Shown here: one piece after another, positions 16,960-25,014 of the stretch
How positions within the stretch are numbered: the stretch's first letter is position 1
Layout of the letters: every line of letters starts with the position of its first letter
Assembly: GCA_900765095.1 (NCBI GenBank)
Contig: CAAFRB010000059.1
Coordinates: 1-41,800 of the forward strand
Direction of reading: 5' to 3'
DNA: 41,800 bases
Source of the DNA: Clostridia bacterium
GTDB lineage: Bacteria; Bacillota; Clostridia; TANB77; UBA1234
Notes under the pieces: generated by a model
Told to the model about the DNA's origin: nothing
The model's input: the letters and a program-made list of their open reading frames with translations, nothing else
The model's database searches: none
Position numbers and translations under genes: made by a program

Positions 16960-17160
16960 TTATTTGCCTGACATTTGGCTTTCAGCTTGATGAATCATTT
17001 TCTTAACCATATTACCACCGATTGTTCCGGCTTGTCTAGATGTTAAATCTCCGTTATAACCCTGTTTTAAGTTAACACCAACTTCATTAGCAACCTCTTG
17101 TTTGAATTTGTTCATAGCTTCCTTTGATCCAGGTACTTCATAAGAATTTGATTTTGCCAT
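16960..17160 (-). CDS. Alpha/beta-type small acid-soluble spore protein
   Basis: DNA-binding protein that coats and protects the dormant spore chromosome and is degraded at germination. The 66 residues contain both family signatures: FKQEVANEVGV, which includes the germination protease cleavage region, and LTSRQAGTIGGNMVKKMI near the C-terminus. The frame is open upstream to 17193. However, GGAGGTG lies 7-8 bases before the ATG at 17160 (MAKSNSYEVPGS), the usual SASP start, and a candidate sigma-G -10 element covers the upstream codons, so 17160 is used. Single gene with a terminator. Confidence 0.95.
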   Translation of the reverse strand: MAKSNSYEVPGSKEAMNKFKQEVANEVGVNLKQGYNGDLTSRQAGTIGGNMVKKMIHQAESQMSGK

Positions 17161-17193
17161 TATATTCACCTCCGAATAATGATTACTCACCAA

Positions 17194-17220
17194 TAGTTTG
17201 AATGCTGATACGCAGTATAC
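17194..17220 (-). promoter_or_regulatory. Candidate sigma-G/sigma-F promoter of the SASP gene
   Basis: On the minus strand GTATA (17216-17220), 15 bases, CAAACTA (17194-17200). It is close to the forespore consensus GnATA/CATnnTA with one mismatch in the -10. SASP genes are sigma-G dependent in known spore formers; placement 35 bases before the start codon fits. Confidence 0.5.
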
Positions 17221-17228
17221 AAACTATT

Positions 17229-17257
17229 TATTGAAAAGATGTCTTGTCTTTTCAATA
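17229..17257. other. Perfect 11-bp hairpin between hpf and the SASP gene
   Basis: TATTGAAAAGA (17229-17239) and TCTTTTCAATA (17247-17257) pair perfectly over a 7-base loop. No U-tract follows on the minus strand, so it may be a weak terminator for hpf, an mRNA 3'-end stabiliser or a protein site just upstream of the SASP promoter. Confidence 0.55.
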
Positions 17258-17343
17258 ATATATTGTGCATTAAACGAAAATTTAAACATGGTATTTTGTA
17301 CCTTTTTTCAAAGAAATTTATTTAACCAAAAAACATACAGAAA

Positions 17344-17874
17344 TTATTCTGGAATAACGATTCCGAAAGAACCATCATTTCTTTTATATAGTATGTTTAC
17401 TTCGTTTGTTTCTACATTAACAAATGGTAAAAACATAGAATCTCTTTCAGAGTCTAATTTTAATTTTGCGTCTTCTATTGTGATTGGTTTAATATCATAA
17501 GTTAATGTTTTAGTGATATCACCTTTGTGCTCATTATTGCTTCCTCTGAATAAATCCATAACTTTATCTTTTAAAGAAGCATCTTTGTTTTTTTCTACTC
17601 TTTTTTCTTTTTCTTTTCTCAATTGTCTTTCAGCCTTATCAATTGCAAGGTCTACTGATGCATACAAATCATCATTTCTTTCTTCGATTCTTATAAATTC
17701 ACCGTTTTGATTTATTTGAATTTCTATTATTTGTTCTTCTCTTTCAACACTGCATACAACAGTAATTTCTGTGTTTTTTCCTTCAAATTTTTCTAATCTT
17801 TCAATTCTTTTTTCTACATATTCTCTTATTGAATCTGTAATTTCAATATTTTTTCCTACAACTTTAATATTCAT
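17344..17874 (-). CDS. hpf: Ribosome hibernation promoting factor, long form
   Basis: Binds 30S subunits and joins 70S ribosomes into inactive 100S dimers in stationary phase. The N-terminal beta-alpha domain (MNIKVVGKNIEITDSIREYV to about residue 100) matches the S30AE fold. A charged linker (about 100-115, rich in Lys and Glu) leads to the C-terminal dimerisation domain (about 125-176, ending VNILYKRNDGSFGIVIPE). 176 residues is the long Firmicute form. AAGGAGG lies about 8 bases before the ATG. This gene is also called raiA/yfiA-like. The structured RNA at 22759-22985, which may be a raiA-motif RNA, is 5 kb away rather than adjacent. Confidence 0.95.
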   Translation of the reverse strand: MNIKVVGKNIEITDSIREYVEKRIERLEKFEGKNTEITVVCSVEREEQIIEIQINQNGEFIRIEERNDDLYASVDLAIDKAERQLRKEKEKRVEKNKDASLKDKVMDLFRGSNNEHKGDITKTLTYDIKPITIEDAKLKLDSERDSMFLPFVNVETNEVNILYKRNDGSFGIVIPE

Positions 17875-17901
17875 AATAATTCCTCCTTAAAATCTAATAC
17901 A

Positions 17902-18282
17902 TTATGCTGATATTCCAACAAGCAAAGTATATGATAACACTAAAAAGTGAAGTAAAATTGATATTGGAACGATTACTAAAAATTTTTGGTGTAACGTTTT
18001 GTGTTTATATTTATACATTGCGTAGTACTCACCTAGTCCGCCTCCTGCCAAAGCCACAACTAACAAAGTTCTTTCTCTTATTCTGCGCGCATCTGGAGTT
18101 TTGGCAAGTTTTTTATCTTTTTTCATCAAAAATATTGCCAATAAATTAACTAATACAAAATAAGTAATAATAGCAATATATTTATTTACAAATACTACAG
18201 ATACAATCCAAGTAAGTACCGTAGAAATTACATTAACTATAGCCTTAAATATTCCGTCAATAATCGTATTTTCTGTCCCCAT
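17902..18282 (-). CDS. DUF1294 family membrane protein
   Basis: Small membrane protein of unknown function. The family hallmark is clear: KDKKLAKTPDARRIRERTLL followed by ALAGGGLGEYYAMYKYKHKT, the basic, glycine-rich, HKT-containing segment. Helices flank it on both sides (YIAIITYFVLVNLLAIFLM; FLVIVPISILLHFLVLSY). Compared with typical ~90-residue DUF1294 proteins this one has an extra N-terminal helix (VISTVLTWIVSVVFV). A full-consensus GGAGGTGAT lies before both a GTG (18288) and an ATG (18282); I choose the ATG. Co-directional with hpf, separated by 27 bases. Confidence 0.85.
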   Translation of the reverse strand: MGTENTIIDGIFKAIVNVISTVLTWIVSVVFVNKYIAIITYFVLVNLLAIFLMKKDKKLAKTPDARRIRERTLLVVALAGGGLGEYYAMYKYKHKTLHQKFLVIVPISILLHFLVLSYTLLVGISA

Positions 18283-18392
18283 AATCACATCACCTCCGTT
18301 AGCATATTATATTTGCTAACCTACTTCATATTTCTATAATAGTGTCTTGCAAAACTATTATACCATAAAAAACTTTTTAGCAAACTATTTTT

Positions 18393-21300
18393 TTAAAAAG
18401 TAAACAAACTCATCTGATTACTTTCGGTCATTCCTTTTAGGCAGTTGGCATTTTTAAGCAATTCTACTGTTGATTTTCCTATTCCTGCTCTAAGTTTTAA
18501 TTCTTCTATCGACATAAAGTTTCCGCCTTCTTCACGAGCTCTTTGTATGTTTTCAGCTGCCACAGTACCCAAGCCACCAACGCTATTAAGTGGTGGTCTA
18601 ATCATCCCGTCTTCTATCAAAAATTTCTTTGCATCAGATTTATACAAATCTATAGGTAAAAATGAATATCCTCTTTCATACATCTCCAAAACTAGTTCCA
18701 AAATTGAATACATATTTTTATCTTTTGTTGACGCATTATTTCCTTGTAAATCTATCTCTCTCATTTTATTTATTACCTTTTCTTTTCCATATATCATTGA
18801 GTCACTATCGAATTCATCAGCTCTTATAGAATAGAAAGAAGCATAATAAGCTAATGGTATATGAACCTTAAACCATGCAATTCTAAATGCCATTGTTACA
18901 TAGGCTGCTGCATGGGCTTTAGGGAACATATACTTAATCTTTTTGCAAGATGCAATATACCAGTCTGGCACATTGTTTTCTCTCATCAATTGTTCTTGTT
19001 CTTCTGATAATCCTCTACCTTTACGAACACTCTCCATTATTTTAAATGATGGCTTTGGTGGAAGACCTTTTTTAATTAAGTAAAGCATAATATCATCTCT
19101 TGTACATATTGCCTCCTCCAATTTTATAGTACCATCTTCAATAAGAGTTTGAGCGTTATTTAGCCACACATCTGTACCGTGTGATAATCCAGATATTCTA
19201 AGCAACTCTTCAAACATAGTTGGTTTAGTATCAACAAGCATGCCTCTAACAAACTTAGTACCAAACTCTGGAACACCGAAAGTACCAACCTCTGAATGAA
19301 TTTGCTCTGGAGTAACTCCAAGTGCCTTGGTAGATGAAAAGATTGACATTGTTTCTTTATCATCTAGTGGAATCTTTTGAGGATCCACTCCTGTTATATC
19401 TTGAAGCATCCTAATCATGGTTGGATCATCATGTCCAAGTATATCAAGTTTAAGCAAATTTTGATCTATTGAGTGATAGTCAAAGTGTGTTGTTATAATA
19501 TCACTATCAGGATCATCTGCCGGATGTTGTACAGGACAAAACTCATATATTTCATACCCTATTGGAACAACTATAATTCCACCTGGGTGCTGTCCACTTG
19601 TTCTTTTTACGCCAGTACATCCAAGAGCTATTCTAGTAGTTTCTGCATTATTTATAGGTATATGTCTTTCTTCATAATATTTCTTAACATATCCATAGGC
19701 TGTTTTATCTGCTATTGTACCAATTGTTCCCGCTTTAAAAGTAGTTCCTTTACCAAAAATTACTTCTGTATATCTATGAGCCTTAGCCTGATATTCACCA
19801 GAAAAGTTAAGGTCAATATCGGGTTCTTTATCACCGTCAAAACCTAAGAAAGTTTCAAAAGGTATATCCATTCCGTCTTTATCTAACTTAGTACCACATT
19901 TTGGGCAAACTTTATCCGGTAAGTCAAAACCATTTTTAACGCCATAATCTGTAAAATCTGAATACTTACAATTGGGACATCTGTAATGTGGTGGCAAGGA
20001 ATTAACCTCTGTTATACCAGTCATATTGGCCACAAAGGATGATCCAACAGAACCTCTTGAACCAACCAAGTATCCATCCTCATTAGACTTATGAACTAGT
20101 TTTTGTGCAATAATGTACATAACTGAGAATCCATTCTTGATGATAGAATCAAGTTCTTTATTTACACGTTGCTCAACAATTTCAGGAAGTGGATTTCCAT
20201 ATAACTCTGTAGCTCTCTTCATAGTTATGTTTCTAATTGTATCTTCGCAGCCATCAATGTGAGGAGCAGCCTTATAATCAGCAATTGGGTCAATTTTTTC
20301 ACACATATCTGCAATTTTATTTGTGTTAGTCACTACAACTTCATAAGCCTTCTCTTTACCTAAATACTGGAATTCTCGTAGCATTTCCTCTGTAGTTCTA
20401 TAATATAATGGTGGCTGATCATCTGCATCTTCATATCCTTGTCCAGCTTGCAATATCCTTCTATATATTTCATCTTCAGGATTCATAAAATGAACATCAC
20501 AAGTAGCAACAACAGGTTTATCAAGCTTTTCACCTAAAGCAACAATTTTTTTATTAAATCCTATTAATGTATCAACGCTTGGCACAGTCCCGTTTTTTAC
20601 CATAAACATATTATTACCAAGTGGTTGGATTTCTAGGTAATCGTAGAAATCTGCGATTGCTTCTATTTCATCATCTGGCTTTCCTTCAACAATCGCTCTA
20701 AATAGTTCACCCTGTTCGCAGGCACTTCCTATAATAAGTCCTTCCGAGTACTTGGCTAGCAAACTCTTTAACATTCTTGGCTTTTTATAAAAATAATCAA
20801 CATGTGAAAAAGAAATCAATTTATATAAATTCTTTAATCCGACTTTATTTTTTGCAAGTACGATAGCATGATATGTTGGTAATGTTTTGAAATTTACATC
20901 TTTAGACAATATTTTATCTAAATCTCTTAATTCAAAAATTTCTTTTTCTTTCAATTGTTCAATCATTACATTAAAAACAGCAACTAATGTTTCAACATCT
21001 GCAAGTGCTCTGTGTGCAACATCAACTTTTATTCCAAGTTTTTCAGCAATTATTCCTAATTTATATTTTTTAAAATCAGGGAACAATTCTTTTGCAAGAG
21101 CAAGTGTATCAATGTATGTATTATTAAACTCTAATCCTAAATTTTCTGCATTGTATTTGATAAATCCAACATCAAAATTAGCATTGTGAGCAACAATTAC
21201 ACTGTCACCAACAAACTCAATAACTTTCGGCATTACTTTGTCTATTGTTTCTGCATCTTTTACCATATCATCAGTAATGTTTGTAACCTCAACTACTCGT

Positions 21301-22625
21301 GGTGGAATTGGTTTTTCTGGATTTACAAAACACTCGAAAGTATCTATTACTTCTCCATTTTTTACTTTCATTATTCCAAACTCTGTTATTTTTTCAGTAA
21401 ATCTTGAAATACCTGTTGTTTCTATATCAAGCACACAATAAGTTGTTTCTTCTATTTTTTGCTCTTTTGCATCATAAACAGAAGTAACATTATCTGGTGC
21501 TAAATATGCTTCAACTCCATAAATAACTTTAATATCTGAATCCTTTGCAGCTTTTTTTGCTTCTGGGAAGCTTTGTGCGACACCATGATCTGTTATTGCA
21601 ATTGCCTTATGTCCCCATTTGATAGCACATTTTATTAAATCAGTTGCCGAAGTTACAGCATCCATTTGACTCATCTGAGTATGCAAATGAAGCTCTACAC
21701 GTTTTTCTTCAGCATTATCCATTCTCTTAGATTCTTCAAAAGTGGATTCCTCGATTGAATTCGCAATTACACCAAATTCTTTTGAAAAGTTATTATATTC
21801 ATAAGTTCCTACTATTCTGACAGCCTTGACACTTTTCATCTTAGGATTTACTTCGCCAAATTCATTAGCTTTTAAAAATGCTTTTATATTTATTGAGCTA
21901 GTTCCATCATACATATCAAACGAAATTAAAAATCCACCATTTTTAGTTTCTCTACTTTCATAATTGCTAATCTTACCTTTTAAGATTATTTCATTTTGTT
22001 CTGGTGACAAATCAACAATTTTAACATATTTAGGCGAATTTAATTCTTTCCAACCTTTAAATATAACGGCTTCCTCATTCTCTATAAAAGAATTTGTTGG
22101 CTTTCTTCTATTAAATTTTGGTGCACCACCTTGATAATTGTTTCCTTGATAATCGCCACTTGCTCTTGCTGGTGCAGGTGATGACGTTACAGCTTCTTCA
22201 AAGTGGGTATCCGACTGCGATTGATTATTTCCAGCCTGCAATTTATTTTGCTCTCGCCTTTCCTTTTCAATTTGTGCTTTTGCTTTTTTAGCTTCCTCTT
22301 CTTCTTTGTGCTTTTGCTCAGCTACTTGCTGTGCTTCCATTATGCTTTTTACAATTTCTCTTTCTTTGCTTAGAGAATCCTCAATAACTTCTGGCTCGTG
22401 AAATACAACATTAACAGATTTGTTGCAAGTATTTTTTATTAATTCTTCTATAGTTTTATTTGAGTTTCTTGATTCAAGCATAGCCTTTCCTTTAGCCTTC
22501 AAATAAACATTTAAAGTATTTCCTTCAAGTTTAGCTTCACTCCCAAGAAGAGCACCTTTTAACGATATATATTTTTTAGCAAAAAAATCTATTATCTCAT
22601 TCCATACAATTTCTTTTTCTTCCAC
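18393..22625 (-). CDS. polC: DNA polymerase III alpha subunit, Gram-positive type PolC
   Basis: Main replicative polymerase of Firmicutes, with built-in 3'-5' proofreading. Order seen in the 1410 residues: N-terminal domain with a Lys/Glu-rich linker (about 90-190); OB fold (about 200-290); PHP domain (VELHLHTQMSQMDAV, AITDHGVAQ); DEDD exonuclease inserted at about 400-565 (YCVLDIETTG, VAHNANFDVGF, HRALADVETLV); the rest of PHP; then the polymerase. The polymerase contains the CPNC/CPKC zinc finger and the catalytic PDIDLNFSG, and ends with helix-hairpin-helix and C-terminal domains. Start is GTG with GAGGGG 8 bases upstream. Length matches the family (about 1430). Single gene behind its own intergenic region. 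Confidence 0.97.
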   Translation of the reverse strand: MEEKEIVWNEIIDFFAKKYISLKGALLGSEAKLEGNTLNVYLKAKGKAMLESRNSNKTIEELIKNTCNKSVNVVFHEPEVIEDSLSKEREIVKSIMEAQQVAEQKHKEEEEAKKAKAQIEKERREQNKLQAGNNQSQSDTHFEEAVTSSPAPARASGDYQGNNYQGGAPKFNRRKPTNSFIENEEAVIFKGWKELNSPKYVKIVDLSPEQNEIILKGKISNYESRETKNGGFLISFDMYDGTSSINIKAFLKANEFGEVNPKMKSVKAVRIVGTYEYNNFSKEFGVIANSIEESTFEESKRMDNAEEKRVELHLHTQMSQMDAVTSATDLIKCAIKWGHKAIAITDHGVAQSFPEAKKAAKDSDIKVIYGVEAYLAPDNVTSVYDAKEQKIEETTYCVLDIETTGISRFTEKITEFGIMKVKNGEVIDTFECFVNPEKPIPPRVVEVTNITDDMVKDAETIDKVMPKVIEFVGDSVIVAHNANFDVGFIKYNAENLGLEFNNTYIDTLALAKELFPDFKKYKLGIIAEKLGIKVDVAHRALADVETLVAVFNVMIEQLKEKEIFELRDLDKILSKDVNFKTLPTYHAIVLAKNKVGLKNLYKLISFSHVDYFYKKPRMLKSLLAKYSEGLIIGSACEQGELFRAIVEGKPDDEIEAIADFYDYLEIQPLGNNMFMVKNGTVPSVDTLIGFNKKIVALGEKLDKPVVATCDVHFMNPEDEIYRRILQAGQGYEDADDQPPLYYRTTEEMLREFQYLGKEKAYEVVVTNTNKIADMCEKIDPIADYKAAPHIDGCEDTIRNITMKRATELYGNPLPEIVEQRVNKELDSIIKNGFSVMYIIAQKLVHKSNEDGYLVGSRGSVGSSFVANMTGITEVNSLPPHYRCPNCKYSDFTDYGVKNGFDLPDKVCPKCGTKLDKDGMDIPFETFLGFDGDKEPDIDLNFSGEYQAKAHRYTEVIFGKGTTFKAGTIGTIADKTAYGYVKKYYEERHIPINNAETTRIALGCTGVKRTSGQHPGGIIVVPIGYEIYEFCPVQHPADDPDSDIITTHFDYHSIDQNLLKLDILGHDDPTMIRMLQDITGVDPQKIPLDDKETMSIFSSTKALGVTPEQIHSEVGTFGVPEFGTKFVRGMLVDTKPTMFEELLRISGLSHGTDVWLNNAQTLIEDGTIKLEEAICTRDDIMLYLIKKGLPPKPSFKIMESVRKGRGLSEEQEQLMRENNVPDWYIASCKKIKYMFPKAHAAAYVTMAFRIAWFKVHIPLAYYASFYSIRADEFDSDSMIYGKEKVINKMREIDLQGNNASTKDKNMYSILELVLEMYERGYSFLPIDLYKSDAKKFLIEDGMIRPPLNSVGGLGTVAAENIQRAREEGGNFMSIEELKLRAGIGKSTVELLKNANCLKGMTESNQMSLFTF

Positions 22626-22723
22626 TTCTTATTCCCCTCACATTTTTATACAATAAAAATCTCTCACACTAGGATACCACAATACAAAATTTTGATAAAG
22701 AGTAAAATTAAAATAAAAGCAAC

Positions 22724-22752
22724 TTGACTTTTTATGTTAACTGTGATACAAT
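22724..22752 (+). promoter_or_regulatory. Sigma-A promoter of the structured RNA
   Basis: TTGACT (22724-22729), exactly 17 bases, TACAAT (22747-22752). No open reading frame follows; a terminator closes the unit at about 22985. Confidence 0.85.
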
Positions 22753-22758
22753 TAATGT

Positions 22759-22985
22759 ATACTAAAACAAGGTATTTATCTTCCCGATAGCGATGAATGA
22801 TGATTCACGGATATCGAGGTTATAAGTTTAATTACCTAGGAGAAGATTCCGATGATGGTTGTTATTGAACTTGGTTGTACCGATGTTTGATTAGTATGAA
22901 TTTAATTGAAAGGAAGACTCCAATGTATTATTCACTTTAGGAAACACATACAATACTAAAATGTTTGTATGTGTTTTCTTTTTGT
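22759..22985 (+). ncRNA. Structured non-coding RNA of about 226 nt, candidate raiA-motif RNA
   Basis: A self-contained plus-strand transcription unit, divergent from polC, with no plausible reading frame. Hand folding finds several helices. CGATA/TATCG (22785-22789/22812-22816) closes over TGAAT/ATTCA (22794-22798/22803-22807). AGGT/ACCT (22817-22820/22834-22837) follows. A long domain is then closed by GGAG/CTCC (22839-22842/22918-22921) and TTCC/GGAA (22847-22850/22912-22915) across a small internal loop. The GC-richer, structured core stands out from its AT-rich surroundings. Size, Clostridial host and several segments (TTGTACCGATGTTTGATTAG) remind me of the raiA-motif RNA, but I cannot verify this; a 6S-like RNA is the main alternative. 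The RNA gene is confident, the class is not. Confidence 0.8.
22942..22985 (+). terminator. Intrinsic terminator of the structured RNA
   Basis: Perfect 12-bp stem AAACACATACAA (22942-22953)/TTGTATGTGTTT (22965-22976), 11-base loop, then TCTTTTTGT. Confidence 0.9.
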
Positions 22986-23000
22986 ACCTTCCTATTGTAT

Positions 23001-23039
23001 AAAAAAATGGCACCTAACACCAAAAAGTGTTAAATACCA
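23001..23039 (-). terminator. Intrinsic terminator of the yabP-yabQ-divIC transcript
   Basis: On the minus strand TGGTATTTAACAC pairs with GTGTTAGGTGCCA (23008-23039, one mismatch and G-U pairs), followed by seven U. It faces the terminator of the structured RNA. Confidence 0.85.
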
Positions 23040-23099
23040 TATAATTCGTGATGTGATTTAGTCTATTTTATCATCATCTAATCGTATCATACTTTCATA

Positions 23100-23378
23100 T
23101 TACAAGCTTGCGTCTACAAATATTATTTCATAAGGCATAACAAGGCCTAACTTTTCTCTTGCATAGTTTTCTATATATTCATCAGAATTAATCTTACTTT
23201 TAATTTCTTCTAATTCTTCAGTCTTTATAGTGGCTTCATCAATAAGCATACTATAACGCTCTATCTCATTATCTAAATTATTCAATTGCTTTTCTTGTTC
23301 TACAAGAACCATTGTGGCATAAACAACTAAACTAGTTATTGCCAGTGTAGAAAGTAATCTAGTGAAAAAGTTTTTCAT
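23100..23378 (-). CDS. DivIC/FtsB-like septum formation initiator
   Basis: Bitopic division protein of the FtsL-DivIC-DivIB divisome complex. A short cytoplasmic start (MKNFFTRLLS) is followed by one transmembrane helix (about residues 8-27, LAITSLVVYATMVLV). A coiled coil of about 40 residues comes next (EKQLNNLDNEIERYSMLIDE...), then the family's C-terminal motif, in which YARE-KLGLVMPYEIIF matches the usual ARExLGxVxPgExvf. 92 residues is normal. Location just after yabQ is the same as for divIC in Bacillus and ftsB-like genes in Clostridia. Confidence 0.88.
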   Translation of the reverse strand: MKNFFTRLLSTLAITSLVVYATMVLVEQEKQLNNLDNEIERYSMLIDEATIKTEELEEIKSKINSDEYIENYAREKLGLVMPYEIIFVDASL

Positions 23379-23449
23379 CTTTTCTCATCCTTTTTTCATT
23401 CGTTAATAAAATATATAGTATATATTCTACTAATTTCACAAAAATCCTG

Positions 23450-23836
23450 CTAATTATTTACATTTTTCTTTTTTAAATTCATTTTATCTCTTACTTTCAC
23501 TACCTGTTCTACTAATTTATTGATAATATTTTCTATAAAATCCAATATTCCGCCAATAATTTTTATAAATAATTTACTAAAAAGTATTAAATAAAATATT
23601 GCACCTATGGCATAACCAATGAACATATAACCTCTAAGTTCACCATCATTAGTAACAAAAGCGCTAATAATTATTATAATAGCAACTATTATCCAATATA
23701 ATACATCTTGTATGTAAACCACAAAATTCTTTGTAGTACCTTTTCTTCTGCTTATTCTAAAGAAATCAAATATTAAAGCAAGTACTACTCCTACAAGTAT
23801 ACTCCAAAAAAAAACATAGACTTGATTTGCAATCAT
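23450..23836 (-). CDS. yabQ: Spore cortex biosynthesis protein YabQ
   Basis: Mother-cell membrane protein required for making the spore cortex. Three to four hydrophobic helices (VYVFFWSILVGVVLALIFD, YIQDVLYWIIVAIIIIISAF, GYMFIGYAIGAIFYLILFS) are followed by an amphipathic, basic C-terminus. The family pattern DFFRISRRK after the first helix is visible. 128 residues is typical of the Clostridial form. GAGGTG lies about 7 bases before the ATG. It starts 21 bases after yabP and precedes the DivIC-like gene, the standard yabP-yabQ-divIC order. Confidence 0.92.
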   Translation of the reverse strand: MIANQVYVFFWSILVGVVLALIFDFFRISRRKGTTKNFVVYIQDVLYWIIVAIIIIISAFVTNDGELRGYMFIGYAIGAIFYLILFSKLFIKIIGGILDFIENIINKLVEQVVKVRDKMNLKKKNVNN

Positions 23837-23857
23837 TTTAACACCTCTTCATCATAG

Positions 23858-24130
23858 TTATTTAAATATTTTAGAAAAAACACTTTCGTTTTTTCCTCCA
23901 ACTTTTTTATCACTATAACTTAAAGAGTTTATTTCCCCTTCGACACTAAGCTCTGTATTATCTAAGCTAAATCTATTCAAATGTAAATCCGAGCCTTTTA
24001 TTATAAGTATTCCAAGCTCTGTTACCACAGTTATAACCTCTTCATCAAAATTCAGGACGTCTATAACTCCAGTAACGTTAAGTCTATTTCTGTTTTCCAA
24101 AATAATATTTTGTATCTTATTATTTTCCAT
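23858..24130 (-). CDS. yabP: Sporulation protein YabP
   Basis: Mother-cell protein of the YabP/YqfC family, needed for spore cortex formation together with YabQ. The 90 residues show the family core: ILENRNRLNVTGVIDVLNFD, TVVTELGILIIKGSDLHLNR, LDNTELSVEGEINSLSYSD. The frame runs back to a GTG (24139) and ATG (24136), but AGGAG is best spaced (8 bases) for the ATG at 24130. The ribosome site can be masked by a hairpin with an upstream arm (see 24138-24166). A candidate sigma-E-like promoter lies within that upstream arm region. Confidence 0.92.
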   Translation of the reverse strand: MENNKIQNIILENRNRLNVTGVIDVLNFDEEVITVVTELGILIIKGSDLHLNRFSLDNTELSVEGEINSLSYSDKKVGGKNESVFSKIFK

Positions 24131-24137
24131 TCTCATC

Positions 24138-24166
24138 ACTCCTCTTTAGTAATGTATATGAGGAGT
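24138..24166 (-). promoter_or_regulatory. Hairpin masking the yabP ribosome binding site
   Basis: On the minus strand ACTCCTC (24160-24166) is a perfect 7-base complement of GAGGAGT (24138-24144), which contains the yabP ribosome site. The loop is 15 bases. The upstream arm would be present only in transcripts entering from upstream genes, not in one starting near 24147. Confidence 0.5.
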
Positions 24167-24181
24167 TTGTCTTTTTTATGC
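24151..24181 (-). promoter_or_regulatory. Candidate sigma-E promoter of yabP
   Basis: On the minus strand GCATAAA (24175-24181) and TATACATT (24151-24158), or CATATACA shifted by three bases, resemble the sigma-E pattern (ATA ... CATACAMT) with 13-16 base spacing. yabP is sigma-E controlled in Bacillus. The match is imperfect and the resulting leader would be very short. Confidence 0.35.
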
Positions 24182-24202
24182 ATTATAAATAATAAAATTC
24201 AA

Positions 24203-24973
24203 TTATTTTTTTCTTTTTATCATAAACTTTTCTATCCAGCCATTTTTTAATTTTAATGAAAAATATCCCGCTATGCTTATAATCAGAGCACCCACAGTGT
24301 CTACTATTAAATCTTCCATAGTATCTTCTAATGCAGCTCTACCAACCAACATTACGTCACCAGGTTCTGTCATAAATTTTTGCATATTAAGCCCTAATAA
24401 CCCATCAAATGTAAATTCATAAATCTCCCATATAACGCCAAGTGTAACAGCAAACATAAATGCAAACATTGCAACAAAGAAAGGTGATAATTGTAAATGC
24501 AGATCTTCGGTCTTATTAAACATAGACACAAAAGAAAAACCTAATGCACCTATCATAATTCCACTAAATGTGTGTAAAATTGTATCCCACTCTGGAATAA
24601 GGTAATAAAAACTTCTAACCTCTCCAAGGAATATCGCACAATACAAAAATATTAAATAAAATATGTACATATTGCTAGGTATCTGTACATTCTTTCTTTT
24701 TACTACTATATTTGGAATAATCATGGCAACAATTCCAAGCAAGCATTGAATAAGCATCAACACATAATCACTCTTTGTTCTTTGTGTACCGTCAACAATG
24801 TTTCCACTATCAATGCTAACAATTCTGAATGCCAAGAAAATAACTGGTATTAAAAAACTTATAAGTACCCATAAACCAACAGCATTTTTTATTTTTTCAC
24901 TTTTTTCCTGCTTCGTTAATTCCTTCCATTTCTTTTTCACTACTTTTTTCTTTTCAACATTTTCTGTAGCCAT
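24203..24973 (-). CDS. DUF2238 (YjdF)-like membrane protein
   Basis: Polytopic membrane protein of unknown function (256 residues, about seven helices). A basic cytoplasmic N-terminus (KKKVVKKKWKELTK) leads into hydrophobic helices. The conserved part is in the middle and C-terminus: EWDTILHTFSGIMIGALGF, VTLGVIWEIYEFTFDGLLGLNMQ and DTMEDLIVDTVGALIISI, with the acidic and histidine residues typical of the DUF2238/YjdF group. GGAGGGGG lies 6-7 bases before the ATG. It sits between sigF and yabP, so it may be expressed during sporulation, but that is only an inference from position. Confidence 0.7.
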   Translation of the reverse strand: MATENVEKKKVVKKKWKELTKQEKSEKIKNAVGLWVLISFLIPVIFLAFRIVSIDSGNIVDGTQRTKSDYVLMLIQCLLGIVAMIIPNIVVKRKNVQIPSNMYIFYLIFLYCAIFLGEVRSFYYLIPEWDTILHTFSGIMIGALGFSFVSMFNKTEDLHLQLSPFFVAMFAFMFAVTLGVIWEIYEFTFDGLLGLNMQKFMTEPGDVMLVGRAALEDTMEDLIVDTVGALIISIAGYFSLKLKNGWIEKFMIKRKK

Positions 24974-25014
24974 TTTCTAACCCCCTCCATAAGTTAGGAT
25001 ATCATTTTTCAAGC

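Noticed and set aside
17161..17193. Eleven extra N-terminal codons for the SASP protein
   Set aside because: The codons overlap the candidate promoter -10 region, and the ribosome site fits the ATG at 17160.
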